DNA of 51,132 nucleotides from Acidimicrobiia bacterium (GCA_035651955.1 DASRES010000009.1:1-51132), one strand, 5' to 3'. Positions 32,488 through 41,360 are shown, numbered from the stretch's first letter. Notes: a model not told the origin generated them from the letters alone. Translations and numbers: made by a program.

Positions 32488-32509
32488 CGCGGCGATCGGG
32501 AGGGCTCCG

Positions 32510-32803
32510 GTGAGCGCTGAGGACCTCGAACGGTACGAGACCGAGATCGAGCTGCAGCTCTACAAGGAGTACCGCGACGTCCTGCCGATGTTCGCCTACG
32601 TCGTCGAGACCGAGCGGCGGTTCTACCTGACCAACAAGGTCACGATGGACGTCCACAACGAGGGCGGGCGCGTCTACTTCGAGCTCAACCTCCAGGACGC
32701 GTGGGTCTGGGACATGTACCGGCCCGCGCGCTTCGTCGCCAACGTGCGGGTCGTCACGTTCAAGGACGTCAACGTCGAGGAGCTGGCGGGCAAGGAGCTC
32801 TGA
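32510..32803 (+). CDS. DUF2469 family protein
   Basis: A 97-residue actinobacterial protein (Rv2901c type). SAEDLERYETEIELQLYKEY, then MFAYVVETERRFYLTNKV and DVNVEELAGKEL, are the family's conserved blocks. Its function is unknown; the gene lies beside yraN in most actinobacteria. GTG 32510 is supported by a ribosome site and by family start position. Confidence 0.9.
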   Translation: MSAEDLERYETEIELQLYKEYRDVLPMFAYVVETERRFYLTNKVTMDVHNEGGRVYFELNLQDAWVWDMYRPARFVANVRVVTFKDVNVEELAGKEL

Positions 32804-32810
32804 GCCGCCC

Positions 32811-33197
32811 ATGCCGACGGGCGAGGGGCCGCCCCGTCGACCGGATCCACGGCGTGTTCTCGGTGCGCGCGGCGAGGCGTTGGTCGGGGACTGGTACGTC
32901 GAGCACGGCTACACCATCCTCGATCGCAACTGGCGCTGCCGCGACGGCGAGCTCGACCTCGTGGTGGAGCGCGGTCATGTCATCGTGTTCTGCGAGGTGA
33001 AGACACGGAGCAGCGACCGGTTCGGCGCGCCCGTCGAGGCAATCACGCGCGCGAAGCGGCAGCGCCTGCGTGTCCTCGCCGCGAAGTGGCTCGACGAGCA
33101 CCGGCCGGCGCTGCGCGAGCTGCGCTTCGACGTCGCCTCGGTCATGCGGACGCGTGACGGCGAGATCGTCATCGACGTCCTGGAGGGCGCGTTCTGA
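32811..33197 (+). CDS. yraN: YraN/UPF0102 family endonuclease-fold protein
   Basis: A 128-residue restriction-endonuclease-fold protein. LGARGEALVGDWYVEHGY, then DGELDLVV, VFCEVKTRSS and the late RFDVASV block match the family; Glu, Asp, Glu and Lys of the nuclease core are present. The role is not established, though Holliday-junction-type processing has been proposed from the fold. It begins 7 bp after DUF2469 and converges on the minus-strand dprA region. Confidence 0.92.
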   Translation: MPTGEGPPRRPDPRRVLGARGEALVGDWYVEHGYTILDRNWRCRDGELDLVVERGHVIVFCEVKTRSSDRFGAPVEAITRAKRQRLRVLAAKWLDEHRPALRELRFDVASVMRTRDGEIVIDVLEGAF

Positions 33198-33230
33198 CGA
33201 GCGCGCGTCCCCGCGCGCGTCGCGATCCGG

Positions 33231-33479
33231 TCACGAACGCGAGCGTCGAGGTCTGCGCGCGCCGTCGCGTTCGCGCTCGCGGCGACGCAGCTCCGCGCGC
33301 CAGCACGGCGTGTGCCAGTGGCGCCGGTGGTCGGGTGCGTCGCGGGGCACGACGACCTCGTGCCCGACGCCGACGTCGATCTCGTGGTCGCAGCCGGGAC
33401 AGCGGTATCGCTTGACCGCTTCGTACGGCTGGACGTGGCGAACGTCCTCGTCGTGGTCGTCGTCGTCCACGTGGCGCAC
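33231..33479 (-). CDS. Small zinc-binding (CPGC) protein of unknown function
   Basis: An 82-residue basic protein with YRCPGCDHEIDVGVGH and HWHTPCW. The C-x-x-C pair plus the later His and Cys could bind one zinc ion. Similar small proteins with a closing R-H-W-H-T-P-C-W block are common in actinobacteria, so it is a real conserved gene. The start is a GTG at 33479, and the N-terminal Asp/His stretch could also chelate metal. It lies 22 bp downstream of dprA. Confidence 0.7.
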   Translation of the reverse strand: MRHVDDDDHDEDVRHVQPYEAVKRYRCPGCDHEIDVGVGHEVVVPRDAPDHRRHWHTPCWRAELRRRERERDGARRPRRSRS

Positions 33480-33501
33480 CGTAGCGGCGCACGCGCCCGG
33501 A

Positions 33502-34650
33502 TCACACCGGCCACAGGAACCCGCGCGACTGGGTGAGCAGTCCCGCGCGTTGGCACTCGGCGAGAGCGCGCGCGAGCGCCGCCGGGTCGAGCCCCGTGCG
33601 CGCGGCGAGCTGGTCCGCGGTCGCGGGTTCGCCGCCGCACGCGCGCACGCACGCCTGCGCGTCGACCGAGACGTGTACGGACGGGCGTGGAGCCCATCCC
33701 CGCCGCGAGCCCTCCGTCATGCCGAGCGCGAGGAGGACGTCGGACGGGTCGAGGAGCGGGTGCGCGCCGTCCGCCAACAGCGCGTTGCAACCCGCTGCGG
33801 CCGGATTGCGTCGCGAGCCCGGCATCGCGAACAGCGGGCGGTCGTACTCGAGCGCGCGCTCGGCGGTGATGCGCGCGCCACCCTTGACCGTCGCCTCGAC
33901 CACGACGACGACGTCCGCCAGCGCGGCGATGATCCGGTTGCGGACCGGGAAGCGCGTCGGCTCCGGCTTCGTCCCGAACGCCGACTCGCCGACCAGCAAT
34001 CCCGCCGCGCGCACACGGTCGAACAACGCACGATGCCGGCGCGGATAGACGACGTCCAGTCCGGTCGCGACGACGCCGATCGGGACGCCGCCGGCTTCGA
34101 GCGCGCCCTCGTGCGCGGCGGCGTCGATGCCGATCGCCATCCCGCTCACGATCGAGCACCCGGCGTCGGCGAGCGCGCGCCCGAGCTGGCGTGCGTCGTC
34201 GAGACCCTGCAGCGTCGCTGCACGCGTCCCGACGATCGCGACCCTCGGCCCACAGAACGCGTCGAGCGTGGTTCCCTCGGCGAGCAGCACCGCGGGCCGG
34301 CGCGGGACGTCGTCACGGATGGGATAGTGCGCGTCCGTCGCGAGGACGACCTGCGTGCGGCGCCGAGCGATCGTCCGCTCGGCTGCTGCGACGTCGACCG
34401 TCTCCGACCACCGGTCGACGAGCGCGGCCATCTCAGGCGCGCCCGTCGCGGGTGACCGCGCGCGGATGACGTCTGTGACGGCGCGGTCGCGATCGAGCAC
34501 CGCGGCGACGGCGTCGCGCGGGTCCGGCCATGCCCGGAGCAGCGCGTCGAGGCGCGCGGGCGTCATCGAGGCGAGCGACACCAACGCGAGCGCCGCCGCG
34601 TCCGTGCCCGTCGTGCCGGTTGCATCGGCCGTGACGTCCACCGCGCTCAC
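33502..34650 (-). CDS. dprA: DNA-processing protein DprA
   Basis: A 382-residue protein that loads RecA onto incoming single-stranded DNA. The Rossmann core is clear: VAIVGTRAAT, SGMAIGIDAAAHEGAL, ATGLDVVYPRRH and FPVRNRIIAALADVVVVVE. A C-terminal winged-helix (TADQLAARTGLDPAALARAL) is kept. GTG 34650 overlaps the comM stop, so the pair is translationally coupled; the frame stays open upstream inside comM but without conserved sequence. Confidence 0.94.
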   Translation of the reverse strand: MSAVDVTADATGTTGTDAAALALVSLASMTPARLDALLRAWPDPRDAVAAVLDRDRAVTDVIRARSPATGAPEMAALVDRWSETVDVAAAERTIARRRTQVVLATDAHYPIRDDVPRRPAVLLAEGTTLDAFCGPRVAIVGTRAATLQGLDDARQLGRALADAGCSIVSGMAIGIDAAAHEGALEAGGVPIGVVATGLDVVYPRRHRALFDRVRAAGLLVGESAFGTKPEPTRFPVRNRIIAALADVVVVVEATVKGGARITAERALEYDRPLFAMPGSRRNPAAAGCNALLADGAHPLLDPSDVLLALGMTEGSRRGWAPRPSVHVSVDAQACVRACGGEPATADQLAARTGLDPAALARALAECQRAGLLTQSRGFLWPV

Positions 34651-36170
34651 GGCGTGTCCTGACGCAACGACTCGGCCAGGAGCAGGTGCGAGGGATCGAT
34701 GTCGTCGACACCCGCGAGGTCTGCGATCGTGCGCGCGACCTTTCGTACGGTGACGGCGCCGCGCCCGGTCAACTGCCGTCGTCGGACGATCTCGCGCCAC
34801 ACCTCGGACGCGACCCGGTCGAGGGGCGCGAAGTCGCGCAGCCGTCCGGCGGGGACCGCCGCGTTGCGCCGCCACGGCAGTCCGTCGTAGCGAGCACGTT
34901 GCCGAGCGACGGCGCGGGCGACACGCGCCGCGACGACGGCGGACGGATCGCCGGGCTGCTCGTCGGCGTCGGGCCGGGCCACGGACATCCGCAGCTCGAA
35001 GCGGTCGAGCAGCGGGGCGGACAGGCGCCGGCGGTAGCGCGCGAGGCGACCCGGGTCGCACGTGCACTCGGTGACCGCGCGGCCGCACGGGCACGGGTTG
35101 GAGCACGCGATCAGCAGGAAGTCGGCGGGGAACGCCAACGTCGACGACTGGCGCGAGATGCGTACGACGCGCTCCTCCAGCGGCTGACGCATGGCGTCCA
35201 GCACGGCGGGCGCGAACTCGCCGAGCTCGTCCATGAACAACGTGCCGCAGTGCGCGAGCGTGATCTCGCCGGGACGCGGTCGAACGCTGCCGCCGCCGAC
35301 GATCGCCGCGCTCGACGCAGTGTGGTGGGGCGCGCGGAACGGCGGCCGGGTCATGAGCACACCGTCGGGGACCTCACCCACGACGGAGTGGATGCGCGTG
35401 ACGTCCAGCGCCTCCTCGGGGAGGAGGTCCGGGAGGATCGTGACGACCCGCCGCGCCACCATCGTCTTCCCGACGCCCGGCGGCCCGACGAGCAGGAGAT
35501 GGTGACCGCCGGCGGCCGCGATCTCGAGCGCGAGGCGGACCTCCTTGAGACCGCGCACGTCGACGAGGTCGAGCGCCTCGGCATCCGAATCGGTCCCCGC
35601 CGGCGGGCCGGCGCCCGAGCCGCGGCGCGGCGCCACGTCGTCGGGCGACGGCCACGAGAGCTCGCTCTTCAGACACGCGCGCAGCTCGGGGAGGGTCCGC
35701 ACCGGGAGCACGTCGACGCCGGCGACGAGCGCGGCCTCACGCGCGTTGGCGGCCGGGACCACGACCCGGCCGTAGCCCTCCCGGCGGAGCGCGTGCACCA
35801 GCGCGAGGGTGCCGGGGACGGGCCGGACCGACCCGTCGAGGCCGAGCTCGCCGAGCACCCCGATGCCGTCGAGACAGCCCTGCGGCAGCTCGCCGACCGC
35901 CAGGAGGACCCCGGTCGCGACCGCGAGCTCGAGCCCGGACCCCGTCTTGCGGAAGCCGCCCGGCGCGAGGTTGACCGTGATGCGCCGCATCGGCCACTCC
36001 AGGCCCGACGACAGCAGTGCCGCGCGAACGCGTTCACGCGACTCGCGGCCGGCGGCGTCGGGCAGCCCGACGACGTTGTACGCGGGCAGGCCGTTCGAGA
36101 CGTGGATCTCGACGGCGACCAGCTGACCGTCGACGCCGAGCAACGTGGCGGAGCGGACCGACGCGAGCAC
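34647..36170 (-). CDS. comM: ComM/YifB family Mg-chelatase-like AAA+ ATPase
   Basis: A 507-residue ATPase that promotes branch migration during transformation in species where it has been studied. The N-terminal Lon-protease-like domain (GLPAYNVVGLPDAAGRESRE) is followed by Walker A GPPGVGKTMVARR, the FRAPHHTASSAAIVGGG block, Walker B TLFMDELGEF, and the Cys cluster NPCPCG with CTCDP. GTG 36170 follows a GGAGG site. It is divergent from xerC. Confidence 0.94.
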   Translation of the reverse strand: MLASVRSATLLGVDGQLVAVEIHVSNGLPAYNVVGLPDAAGRESRERVRAALLSSGLEWPMRRITVNLAPGGFRKTGSGLELAVATGVLLAVGELPQGCLDGIGVLGELGLDGSVRPVPGTLALVHALRREGYGRVVVPAANAREAALVAGVDVLPVRTLPELRACLKSELSWPSPDDVAPRRGSGAGPPAGTDSDAEALDLVDVRGLKEVRLALEIAAAGGHHLLLVGPPGVGKTMVARRVVTILPDLLPEEALDVTRIHSVVGEVPDGVLMTRPPFRAPHHTASSAAIVGGGSVRPRPGEITLAHCGTLFMDELGEFAPAVLDAMRQPLEERVVRISRQSSTLAFPADFLLIACSNPCPCGRAVTECTCDPGRLARYRRRLSAPLLDRFELRMSVARPDADEQPGDPSAVVAARVARAVARQRARYDGLPWRRNAAVPAGRLRDFAPLDRVASEVWREIVRRRQLTGRGAVTVRKVARTIADLAGVDDIDPSHLLLAESLRQDTP

Positions 36171-36253
36171 GAGAGACCTCCGGGACCGGACGTGCGGGGT
36201 GCACGAGCAGTGCAGGGGAGGCCGGTGACCGCGGCGTCTCGACGGTGCCCCCG

Positions 36254-36259
36254 ACCCTA
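36254..36259 (-). promoter_or_regulatory. Possible -10 element TAGGGT for comM-dprA
   Basis: TAGGGT on the minus strand lies about 84 bp before the comM GTG. It is a moderate match and forms a divergent arrangement with the xerC -10 on the plus strand. Confidence 0.25.
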
Positions 36260-36295
36260 GAGCAGGGGTACGTCAGCGAACGGCCGGAGCCCGGT

Positions 36296-36301
36296 TACCC
36301 T
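36296..36301 (+). promoter_or_regulatory. -10 element TACCCT of xerC
   Basis: TACCCT lies 10 bp before ATG 36312; a leader of three to four bases is predicted. Confidence 0.4.
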
Positions 36302-36311
36302 GACCGCCACG

Positions 36312-37289
36312 ATGGCCGCCGAGACCGGCGCACCTTCACGTGCGCGTGATCCGCGGTGGCGGTTCGACGCCTTCGTCGCATCGCTGCAGGCGCGCAGCCC
36401 CCACACCGAGGCGGCGTACGAGCGCGACGTCGCCCAGTTCGTCGCGTGGCTCGAACGCGGCGCCGTGGGGGGTCCGGCGGACGTCGATCACGCGACCTGT
36501 CGCCGGTACCTGGCCTATCTCACGACACGGCGCCTCGCGCCGCGCTCGATCGCCCGCAAGGCCGCGGCCGTCCGCGCCTACCTGCGCTTCCTGCATCGCG
36601 CCGGCGTCACGCCCGTGGACGTCGGCCGCAGCCTGCGCGCCCCGAAGGGCGCCGCCCGGCTGCCCCGCGTGCCCCGGCGGGCCGAGGCCGAGGCGCTCCT
36701 CGAGCGCGCGGTCAGGTCGGGACCCGAGCCCGCGGACCGCGCCCGGACCGGGACCGATGCCGCCAGTCGCGACGCGCGACGGGCCGCCTCCGCCCTGCGC
36801 GACGTCGCGGTCCTCGAGGTGCTCTACGGGACCGGGCTGCGCGTCTCCGAGTGCTGCGGCCTGACGCTCGAGGGTTGCGACCTCCGTCGCCGCCATCTGA
36901 CGGTCGTCGGCAAGGGGTCGAAGACACGCCGCGTCCCGCTCGGCGAGCCGGCCGCGGCCGCGCTGGAGGCCTGGCTGCGCGACGGGCGTCCCCGGCTCGT
37001 GACGGGCGAGAGCCCCCGCGAGGCCGTCTTCCTGAACGCCCGGGGTCGGGCGCTCGGGCCGCGGGACGCCCGCCGGATCGTGGAGCGCAACCCGTTGCCG
37101 GACGGCCGTGTGCTCCACCCGCACGCCTTCCGGCACGCGTTCGCGACCCACCTCCTCGAAGGCGGGGCGGATCTGCGGACCGTCCAGGAGCTCCTCGGCC
37201 ACGCGGACCTGGCGACGACGCAGGTCTACACTCATCTGACCCGTGACCGGCTCCGAGCCGTCTACGACGCCACCCACCCTCGTGCCTGA
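36312..37289 (+). CDS. xerC: XerC-type tyrosine recombinase
   Basis: A 325-residue recombinase that resolves chromosome dimers at dif. The SAM-like N-terminal domain ([19 protein letters not shown]) is followed by the catalytic domain with Arg177 (GTGLRVSE), Lys201 (GKGSKTR), His271 and Arg274 (HPHAFRH), His297 (LGHADL) and Tyr306 (TQVYTHL): all six residues are present. It is placed in the housekeeping cluster before the whiG-like gene, so it is XerC rather than a mobile integrase. A stretch of about 20 Ala/Arg/Asp-rich residues at 138-160 is a small insertion. Confidence 0.92.
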   Translation: MAAETGAPSRARDPRWRFDAFVASLQARSPHTEAAYERDVAQFVAWLERGAVGGPADVDHATCRRYLAYLTTRRLAPRSIARKAAAVRAYLRFLHRAGVTPVDVGRSLRAPKGAARLPRVPRRAEAEALLERAVRSGPEPADRARTGTDAASRDARRAASALRDVAVLEVLYGTGLRVSECCGLTLEGCDLRRRHLTVVGKGSKTRRVPLGEPAAAALEAWLRDGRPRLVTGESPREAVFLNARGRALGPRDARRIVERNPLPDGRVLHPHAFRHAFATHLLEGGADLRTVQELLGHADLATTQVYTHLTRDRLRAVYDATHPRA

Positions 37290-38079
37290 CGACACCCTCG
37301 ACGATGCCGCTGCACTCGTTGCCGACCTCTGGCAGCAGTACAAGACGGCCGGGACTCGCGAGGCGCGCGAGCGGCTGATCCTGCACTACTCGCCGCTCGT
37401 GAAGTTCGTCGCCGGCCGCGTCGCCGCAGGTCTGCCCCAGAACATCGAGCAGGCCGACCTGGTGAGCTACGGGATCTTCGGCCTCATCGACGCGATCGAC
37501 AAGTTCGACCCGGCGCGGGGCTTCAAGTTCGAGACGTACGCGATCTCGCGAATCAAGGGCGCCATCATCGACGAGCTGCGCTCGATCGACTGGGTCCCGC
37601 GCTCGGTGCGGTCCAAGGCGCGAGCCATCGAGCGCGCCTACTCGAAGCTCGAGAACGAGCTGCGCCGCACGCCGGAGGACTCCGAGGTCGCGACCGAGCT
37701 CGGGATGAGCGAGGGCGAGTTCGCGCAGACGCTCTCGCAGATCTCCTTCGTCGGTCTCGTCGCGCTCGACGAGCTCCTCAGCGCGGGCGCGGAACGTGGC
37801 AACTCGACGACGGTGGGCGACACGATCGCCGACTCCGCGCACGATCCGGTCCAGGCGTTCGAGCTCGACGAGATGAAGCACGTCCTCGCCGACGCGATCA
37901 ACCGGATGCCCGACCGCGAGCGGCTCGTGCTCACGCTCTACTACTACGAGGGCCTCACGCTGTCGGAGATCGGTGAGGTGCTCGGCGTGACCGAGAGCCG
38001 CGTCTGCCAGATCCACACGAAGGCGATCTTCCAACTGCGCGGGCGCCTCAGCGAGCCCGAGCGCGGCGCCGTCCGGTAG
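37243..38079 (+). CDS. WhiG/FliA-type RNA polymerase sigma factor
   Basis: A group 3 sigma factor of 278 residues. Region 2: [39 protein letters not shown] and [19 protein letters not shown]; region 3: [20 protein letters not shown]; region 4: [20 protein letters not shown]. It is very close to Streptomyces WhiG, which starts sporulation, and to FliA, which drives flagellar genes. No whi or fla target gene is visible here, so the output is unknown. GTG 37243 overlaps xerC by 47 bp; GTG 37282 is a good alternative with only 8 bp overlap. Confidence 0.92.
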   Translation: MTGSEPSTTPPTLVPDDTLDDAAALVADLWQQYKTAGTREARERLILHYSPLVKFVAGRVAAGLPQNIEQADLVSYGIFGLIDAIDKFDPARGFKFETYAISRIKGAIIDELRSIDWVPRSVRSKARAIERAYSKLENELRRTPEDSEVATELGMSEGEFAQTLSQISFVGLVALDELLSAGAERGNSTTVGDTIADSAHDPVQAFELDEMKHVLADAINRMPDRERLVLTLYYYEGLTLSEIGEVLGVTESRVCQIHTKAIFQLRGRLSEPERGAVR

Positions 38080-38140
38080 AGCGCTCGCGCGGCGCCGGGC
38101 GTCCGCGCGCCCGGGCCTGTTCGCTGACACACCCCGTCGC

Positions 38141-38146
38141 TAGATT
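38141..38146 (+). promoter_or_regulatory. -10 element TAGATT upstream of the M23-like gene
   Basis: TAGATT lies 57 bp before ATG 38203 and gives a leader of about 50 nt, long for this window, which contains the hairpin at 38165-38199. Confidence 0.4.
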
Positions 38147-38164
38147 GCGACGCACTTCCCTCGG

Positions 38165-38199
38165 CTTCCCCCACGCCGTTCGTCGACGTCCGGGGGAAG
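38165..38199 (+). promoter_or_regulatory. Leader hairpin whose 3' arm holds the ribosome site
   Basis: CTTCCCCC (38165-38172) can pair with GGGGGAAG (38192-38199), an 8-bp perfect stem with a 19-nt loop. The 3' arm is the purine-rich ribosome site of ATG 38203, so pairing would hide it. Whether this is used as a switch is unknown. Confidence 0.4.
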
Positions 38200-38202
38200 T
38201 CC

Positions 38203-39927
38203 ATGCGCTCGCCCGTGTGTCGCGCCGCGCTCGTCGCGGTCGTCTCGCTCGCCACCGTCGCCCCGTCCGCGCTGGTCGCGCACGCGGCCGACGCCGCGGT
38301 CTCGCCGCCGCCCGAACAGGGCGCGTGGACGCGCCCGGTCGCGGGCGCGCTCGTTGCGCCGTTCGACGCGCCCGCGTCGCCGTACGGGCCCGGGCACCGC
38401 GGTGCGGATCTCGCCGCGCCACCCGGCACGCCGGTGGTGGCCGCCGGTGACGGCGTCGTCGCGTTCGCGGGGCTGGTGGCCGGCTCGTTGCACGTCGTGG
38501 TCGCTCACGCGGGTGGCCTCCGCACCGGCTACTCGTTCCTCGCGTCGGTTGTGGTGTCGACGGGCCAACACGTCGACCGCGGGCAGACCGTGGGAACCGC
38601 GGGAGGCCGCGGGTCGGGTCACGACGTCGGCGTGCTGCACCTGTCGTTGCGCGTGGGCGACACCTACGTCGACCCGATGCAGCTCTTCGGTCCGCCCGAC
38701 CTGAGCCGGATCGTCCATCTCGCGCCGACCCGCGGCGCGACCGATCCGGGGCCGATCTTCCCGGCCCGCGAGGAGGCGCTCCTCGCGGCGCACCTCGACC
38801 GCGGCGGAGGTGGCGGCGGGGTGCTCGGCTTCCTCGGCGACGCGGCCGGCGCGGCCGTCGGTGCGGCCACCGACGCGGTCGGCACCGCGGCGAACGCGGT
38901 CGGCGACGCGGGTCGTGCCGCGCTCGGCCTCGGCCGCGTCGTCGGGGGCTGGGTCGCGCGCAATGCCCCGCTCGCGAGCGTCGTCGGCGACGTCGTGCGC
39001 GTCGGCAGGCGGCTCGCGGACTGGGCGCGCTCGCGCGCCGACTGCACCGCTCGTCCACCCGCGGCGGACGGCACGGGCGGATCCGGGCACGCGCTCATGG
39101 TCGTGGCCGGGATCAGCAGCTCGTGGGACGGTCACGGCAACTCGGTCGGACTCCCGGCACGCGACCTGGGATACGACGAGTCAGAGGTGCGCAGCTTCTC
39201 GTACAAGGGCGCGTTCGCGCCGTACGAAGCGGCCGACACGTGGGGCGACCTCGAGGTCTCGGCCGTGAACCTCGGCCAGCAGCTCCAGCAGATGCAGGCC
39301 GAGCACCCCGGCCGCGAGGTCGATCTGGTCGCGCACTCGCAGGGCGGCGTCGTGGTCGACTTGTTCCTCCAGCACGTGTACGACCCTGCGGACCCGGCGT
39401 ACCCGCCGCTCGGGACGGTCGTGACGCTGTCCTCGCCACACCGCGGCGCGCCGATCGCGACCGCCGCCCGCGACATCGGCAGCACGTCGTCCGGCACGGC
39501 GGCCCTGCGCGCGGCAGCCGGCACGGTCGGTCTGCCCGCTCCGAGCGCGCCCGCGGCGCGTGAGCTCGCCGAGGGGTCCAGCCTCATGGCGGACCTGTGG
39601 CGCCGCCGGCTGCCCGACCACGTCGACTTCACGAGCATCGGCGCGCCCGACGACCCCGTCGTGCCCGCGTCGCAGATCGGAGTTCCCGGCGCGCGACGTG
39701 TCGTCGTCGACCCGGCCGGCGTGTCGAACGAGCACGACGCGATCACGCACGACCCGCGCGCCATGAGCGCGGTTCGTCTCGCGCTCGAAGGGCGCCCGCC
39801 GCCTTGTGTCGCGCTCGGCGAGGCGTTGCGCGACGCCGTCGACCCCGTCGCGATCACCCGTCTCGAGCACGGCGCGGGTGCCGTCGGGCGCGTCGTCGGT
39901 GCGGCGGCCGACGCGCTCGCGCCCTAG
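38203..39927 (+). CDS. Secreted fusion of M23/LytM-like domain and alpha/beta-hydrolase
   Basis: A 574-residue exported protein. A signal peptide (1-28, cut near AHA) precedes an M23-like domain (about 45-165): HRGADL supplies His65 and Asp69, and GVLHLSLRV keeps His146, but the usual H-x-H reads H-L-S, so Ser148 replaces the third zinc ligand and catalysis is doubtful. A Gly/Ala-rich linker (200-265) leads to an alpha/beta-hydrolase of the lipase/PGAP1 type: AHSQGG (nucleophile Ser379), VTLSSPHRGAPIA, then Asp483/484 and His511 or 516. Actinobacteria often encode an M23 peptidase just before rpsB; here it carries an added esterase-like domain. Substrates are unknown; cell-wall or mycomembrane lipid is possible. 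Confidence 0.82.
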   Translation: MRSPVCRAALVAVVSLATVAPSALVAHAADAAVSPPPEQGAWTRPVAGALVAPFDAPASPYGPGHRGADLAAPPGTPVVAAGDGVVAFAGLVAGSLHVVVAHAGGLRTGYSFLASVVVSTGQHVDRGQTVGTAGGRGSGHDVGVLHLSLRVGDTYVDPMQLFGPPDLSRIVHLAPTRGATDPGPIFPAREEALLAAHLDRGGGGGGVLGFLGDAAGAAVGAATDAVGTAANAVGDAGRAALGLGRVVGGWVARNAPLASVVGDVVRVGRRLADWARSRADCTARPPAADGTGGSGHALMVVAGISSSWDGHGNSVGLPARDLGYDESEVRSFSYKGAFAPYEAADTWGDLEVSAVNLGQQLQQMQAEHPGREVDLVAHSQGGVVVDLFLQHVYDPADPAYPPLGTVVTLSSPHRGAPIATAARDIGSTSSGTAALRAAAGTVGLPAPSAPAARELAEGSSLMADLWRRRLPDHVDFTSIGAPDDPVVPASQIGVPGARRVVVDPAGVSNEHDAITHDPRAMSAVRLALEGRPPPCVALGEALRDAVDPVAITRLEHGAGAVGRVVGAAADALAP

Positions 39928-39953
39928 TGGGCGAGCCCGCCGCAACGGTCTGG

Positions 39954-39987
39954 AAGTCGCAAGAGCAAGGAAGTCGCAGGAGCAAGG
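39954..39987 (+). repeat. 17-bp tandem repeat before the propeller lipoprotein gene
   Basis: AAGTCGCAAGAGCAAGG (39954-39970) is repeated as AAGTCGCAGGAGCAAGG (39971-39987), one mismatch, followed at once by AAGGAGC. The purine-rich units look like stacked ribosome-binding sequences ahead of GTG 39998. Confidence 0.85.
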
Positions 39988-39997
39988 AAGGAGCACC

Positions 39998-41146
39998 GTG
40001 TCCACATCCATCTCGTCCCGATCCCGCTCGCGCCGCCGCGTCGTGCTGTCCGGCTTCGTCGCCTGCGCGACGCTCGCCGGCGCGTGCACGTCGGCGGCCG
40101 GATCGTCGTCCGGGTCGCCGCGCCGCCGCCACGAGACCGTGACGTGGACGCGGACGGTCCCCGGCTGGCCGTCGAGCGTCGTGTCGACCGCGCGCGGCGA
40201 CGGCGTCGTGGTCGTGTCCGGCGACTCGACGGTGACCGCGATCGACGCCCACGGGACGCGGCGGTGGAGCACACGTGTCGACGGCGCGTCGCTCGTCGAT
40301 CCGGCGGTCAACGACGCGCTCGTCGCCGTTCCCGCCGGCGACCGGCTCGTCGCGCTCGACGCGTCGGACGGCTCGCTGCGGTTCCGCGCCGACGTGCCGG
40401 CCGAGGTCGGTGCGGTCGCGGCCGCTCGGGACGGTCGCGACGAGATCGTGGTCGACGCGACCTTCGACGGCACGATCGAGACGCGTGCCGCGACCGACGG
40501 GGACGTCCTGTGGAGCGCGCGTCACGAGGGCGAGGTGCGCGCGCGGCCAGTCGTCGACGAGCGGACGCGGACTGTCGTGGCGGTCTGGTTCACGCACGAG
40601 GGGTCGAGCGTCCGCGCGTTCGACACACGCACGGGGGCCTTGCGGTGGGAGCGCGCGGTCGCGCCGTACGCGTCTGCCCCTGTCGTCGCGGGCGGCCGCG
40701 TGATCGTCGGCGCGGGCGACGACGAGTACGCGAGCGCGGCACACGCGTTCGAGCTCGTCGACGGCGCGGACGCGTGGACGGCGACGCTCCCGGCGTCGTT
40801 CGAGCCGGGGTTGGAGCCCGTCGTCGCAGGTGCGGACGTCGTGCTCGTCGACCACTTCGGGACCGTCACCGCGCTCGCGTCGCGGGACGGGACGCGGCAC
40901 TGGCAGACGGGTACGGGCGCGGCGATCCTCGATGCCCGCCCGGTCGCGGGCCCGGACATCGTCGCCGTGACGACCGGCGCGCGCGAGGTCGTGTGGCTCG
41001 ACCGGGCGACGGGCGCGACCCGGGCGCGGTGGGCGGCACCCGGCGTGCCGGAGGCGATCGCGCGCGCCGGGAGCAACGTCGTCGTCGGGTTGCGCCGCAC
41101 CGATCCGGGGCGGGTCGAGGCCCACCCGTTGTCGGTGTCGTCGTAG
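39998..41146 (+). CDS. PQQ-like beta-propeller lipoprotein
   Basis: A 382-residue protein starting with GTG after an AAGGAAGGAG ribosome site. A basic N-terminus and hydrophobic stretch end in LAGAC, a lipobox with Cys30, so it is probably lipid-anchored outside the membrane. The rest is a series of blades with W-x-T/W-S-x-R and D-x-x-x-G-x-x-R/L-W motifs ([36 protein letters not shown]), the PQQ/BamB-like propeller pattern. Function is unknown; such proteins often act as scaffolds for envelope assembly. It lies between the M23-like fusion and rpsB, which has its own promoter. Confidence 0.8.
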   Translation: MSTSISSRSRSRRRVVLSGFVACATLAGACTSAAGSSSGSPRRRHETVTWTRTVPGWPSSVVSTARGDGVVVVSGDSTVTAIDAHGTRRWSTRVDGASLVDPAVNDALVAVPAGDRLVALDASDGSLRFRADVPAEVGAVAAARDGRDEIVVDATFDGTIETRAATDGDVLWSARHEGEVRARPVVDERTRTVVAVWFTHEGSSVRAFDTRTGALRWERAVAPYASAPVVAGGRVIVGAGDDEYASAAHAFELVDGADAWTATLPASFEPGLEPVVAGADVVLVDHFGTVTALASRDGTRHWQTGTGAAILDARPVAGPDIVAVTTGAREVVWLDRATGATRARWAAPGVPEAIARAGSNVVVGLRRTDPGRVEAHPLSVSS

Positions 41147-41237
41147 GCCTCGTCGCATCGTCTCACCAGCGACGACGCGATCGCTTCCCCGGGCTCGTCA
41201 CGCCGCCGGGCCCGGGGGAGCCGACGCGCGGCCCGGC

Positions 41238-41243
41238 TACACT
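41238..41243 (+). promoter_or_regulatory. -10 element TACACT of the rpsB operon
   Basis: TACACT, preceded by GGC, lies about 118 bp before GTG 41361. The leader of about 110 nt is the longest predicted here and may hold a regulatory structure; no known riboswitch or ribosomal leader was recognised in it. Confidence 0.45.
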
Positions 41244-41360
41244 CGGCCCCGACCCGATCCGTCGACCGGGAACACGCACGCCCGCGCACCCGAGGTGCAT
41301 CCGCTCCCGTCCGTGGACGCGGCTGTCTCGCGGGCGGAGGAGAACCGAGGGAGGAACCAC

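Noticed and set aside
33502-36170. Evidence that the organism is naturally competent
   Set aside because: dprA and comM are conserved in many non-competent actinobacteria, and no uptake machinery genes are in the window.
36312-37289. Integrase of a mobile element
   Set aside because: All Xer catalytic residues and the housekeeping context (comM-dprA on one side, the whiG-like gene on the other) fit chromosomal XerC; no att-like repeats or cargo were seen.
41244-41360. A known ribosomal-protein leader or riboswitch upstream of rpsB
   Set aside because: The leader is long enough, but I could not recognise a defined motif or convincing paired structure by eye.
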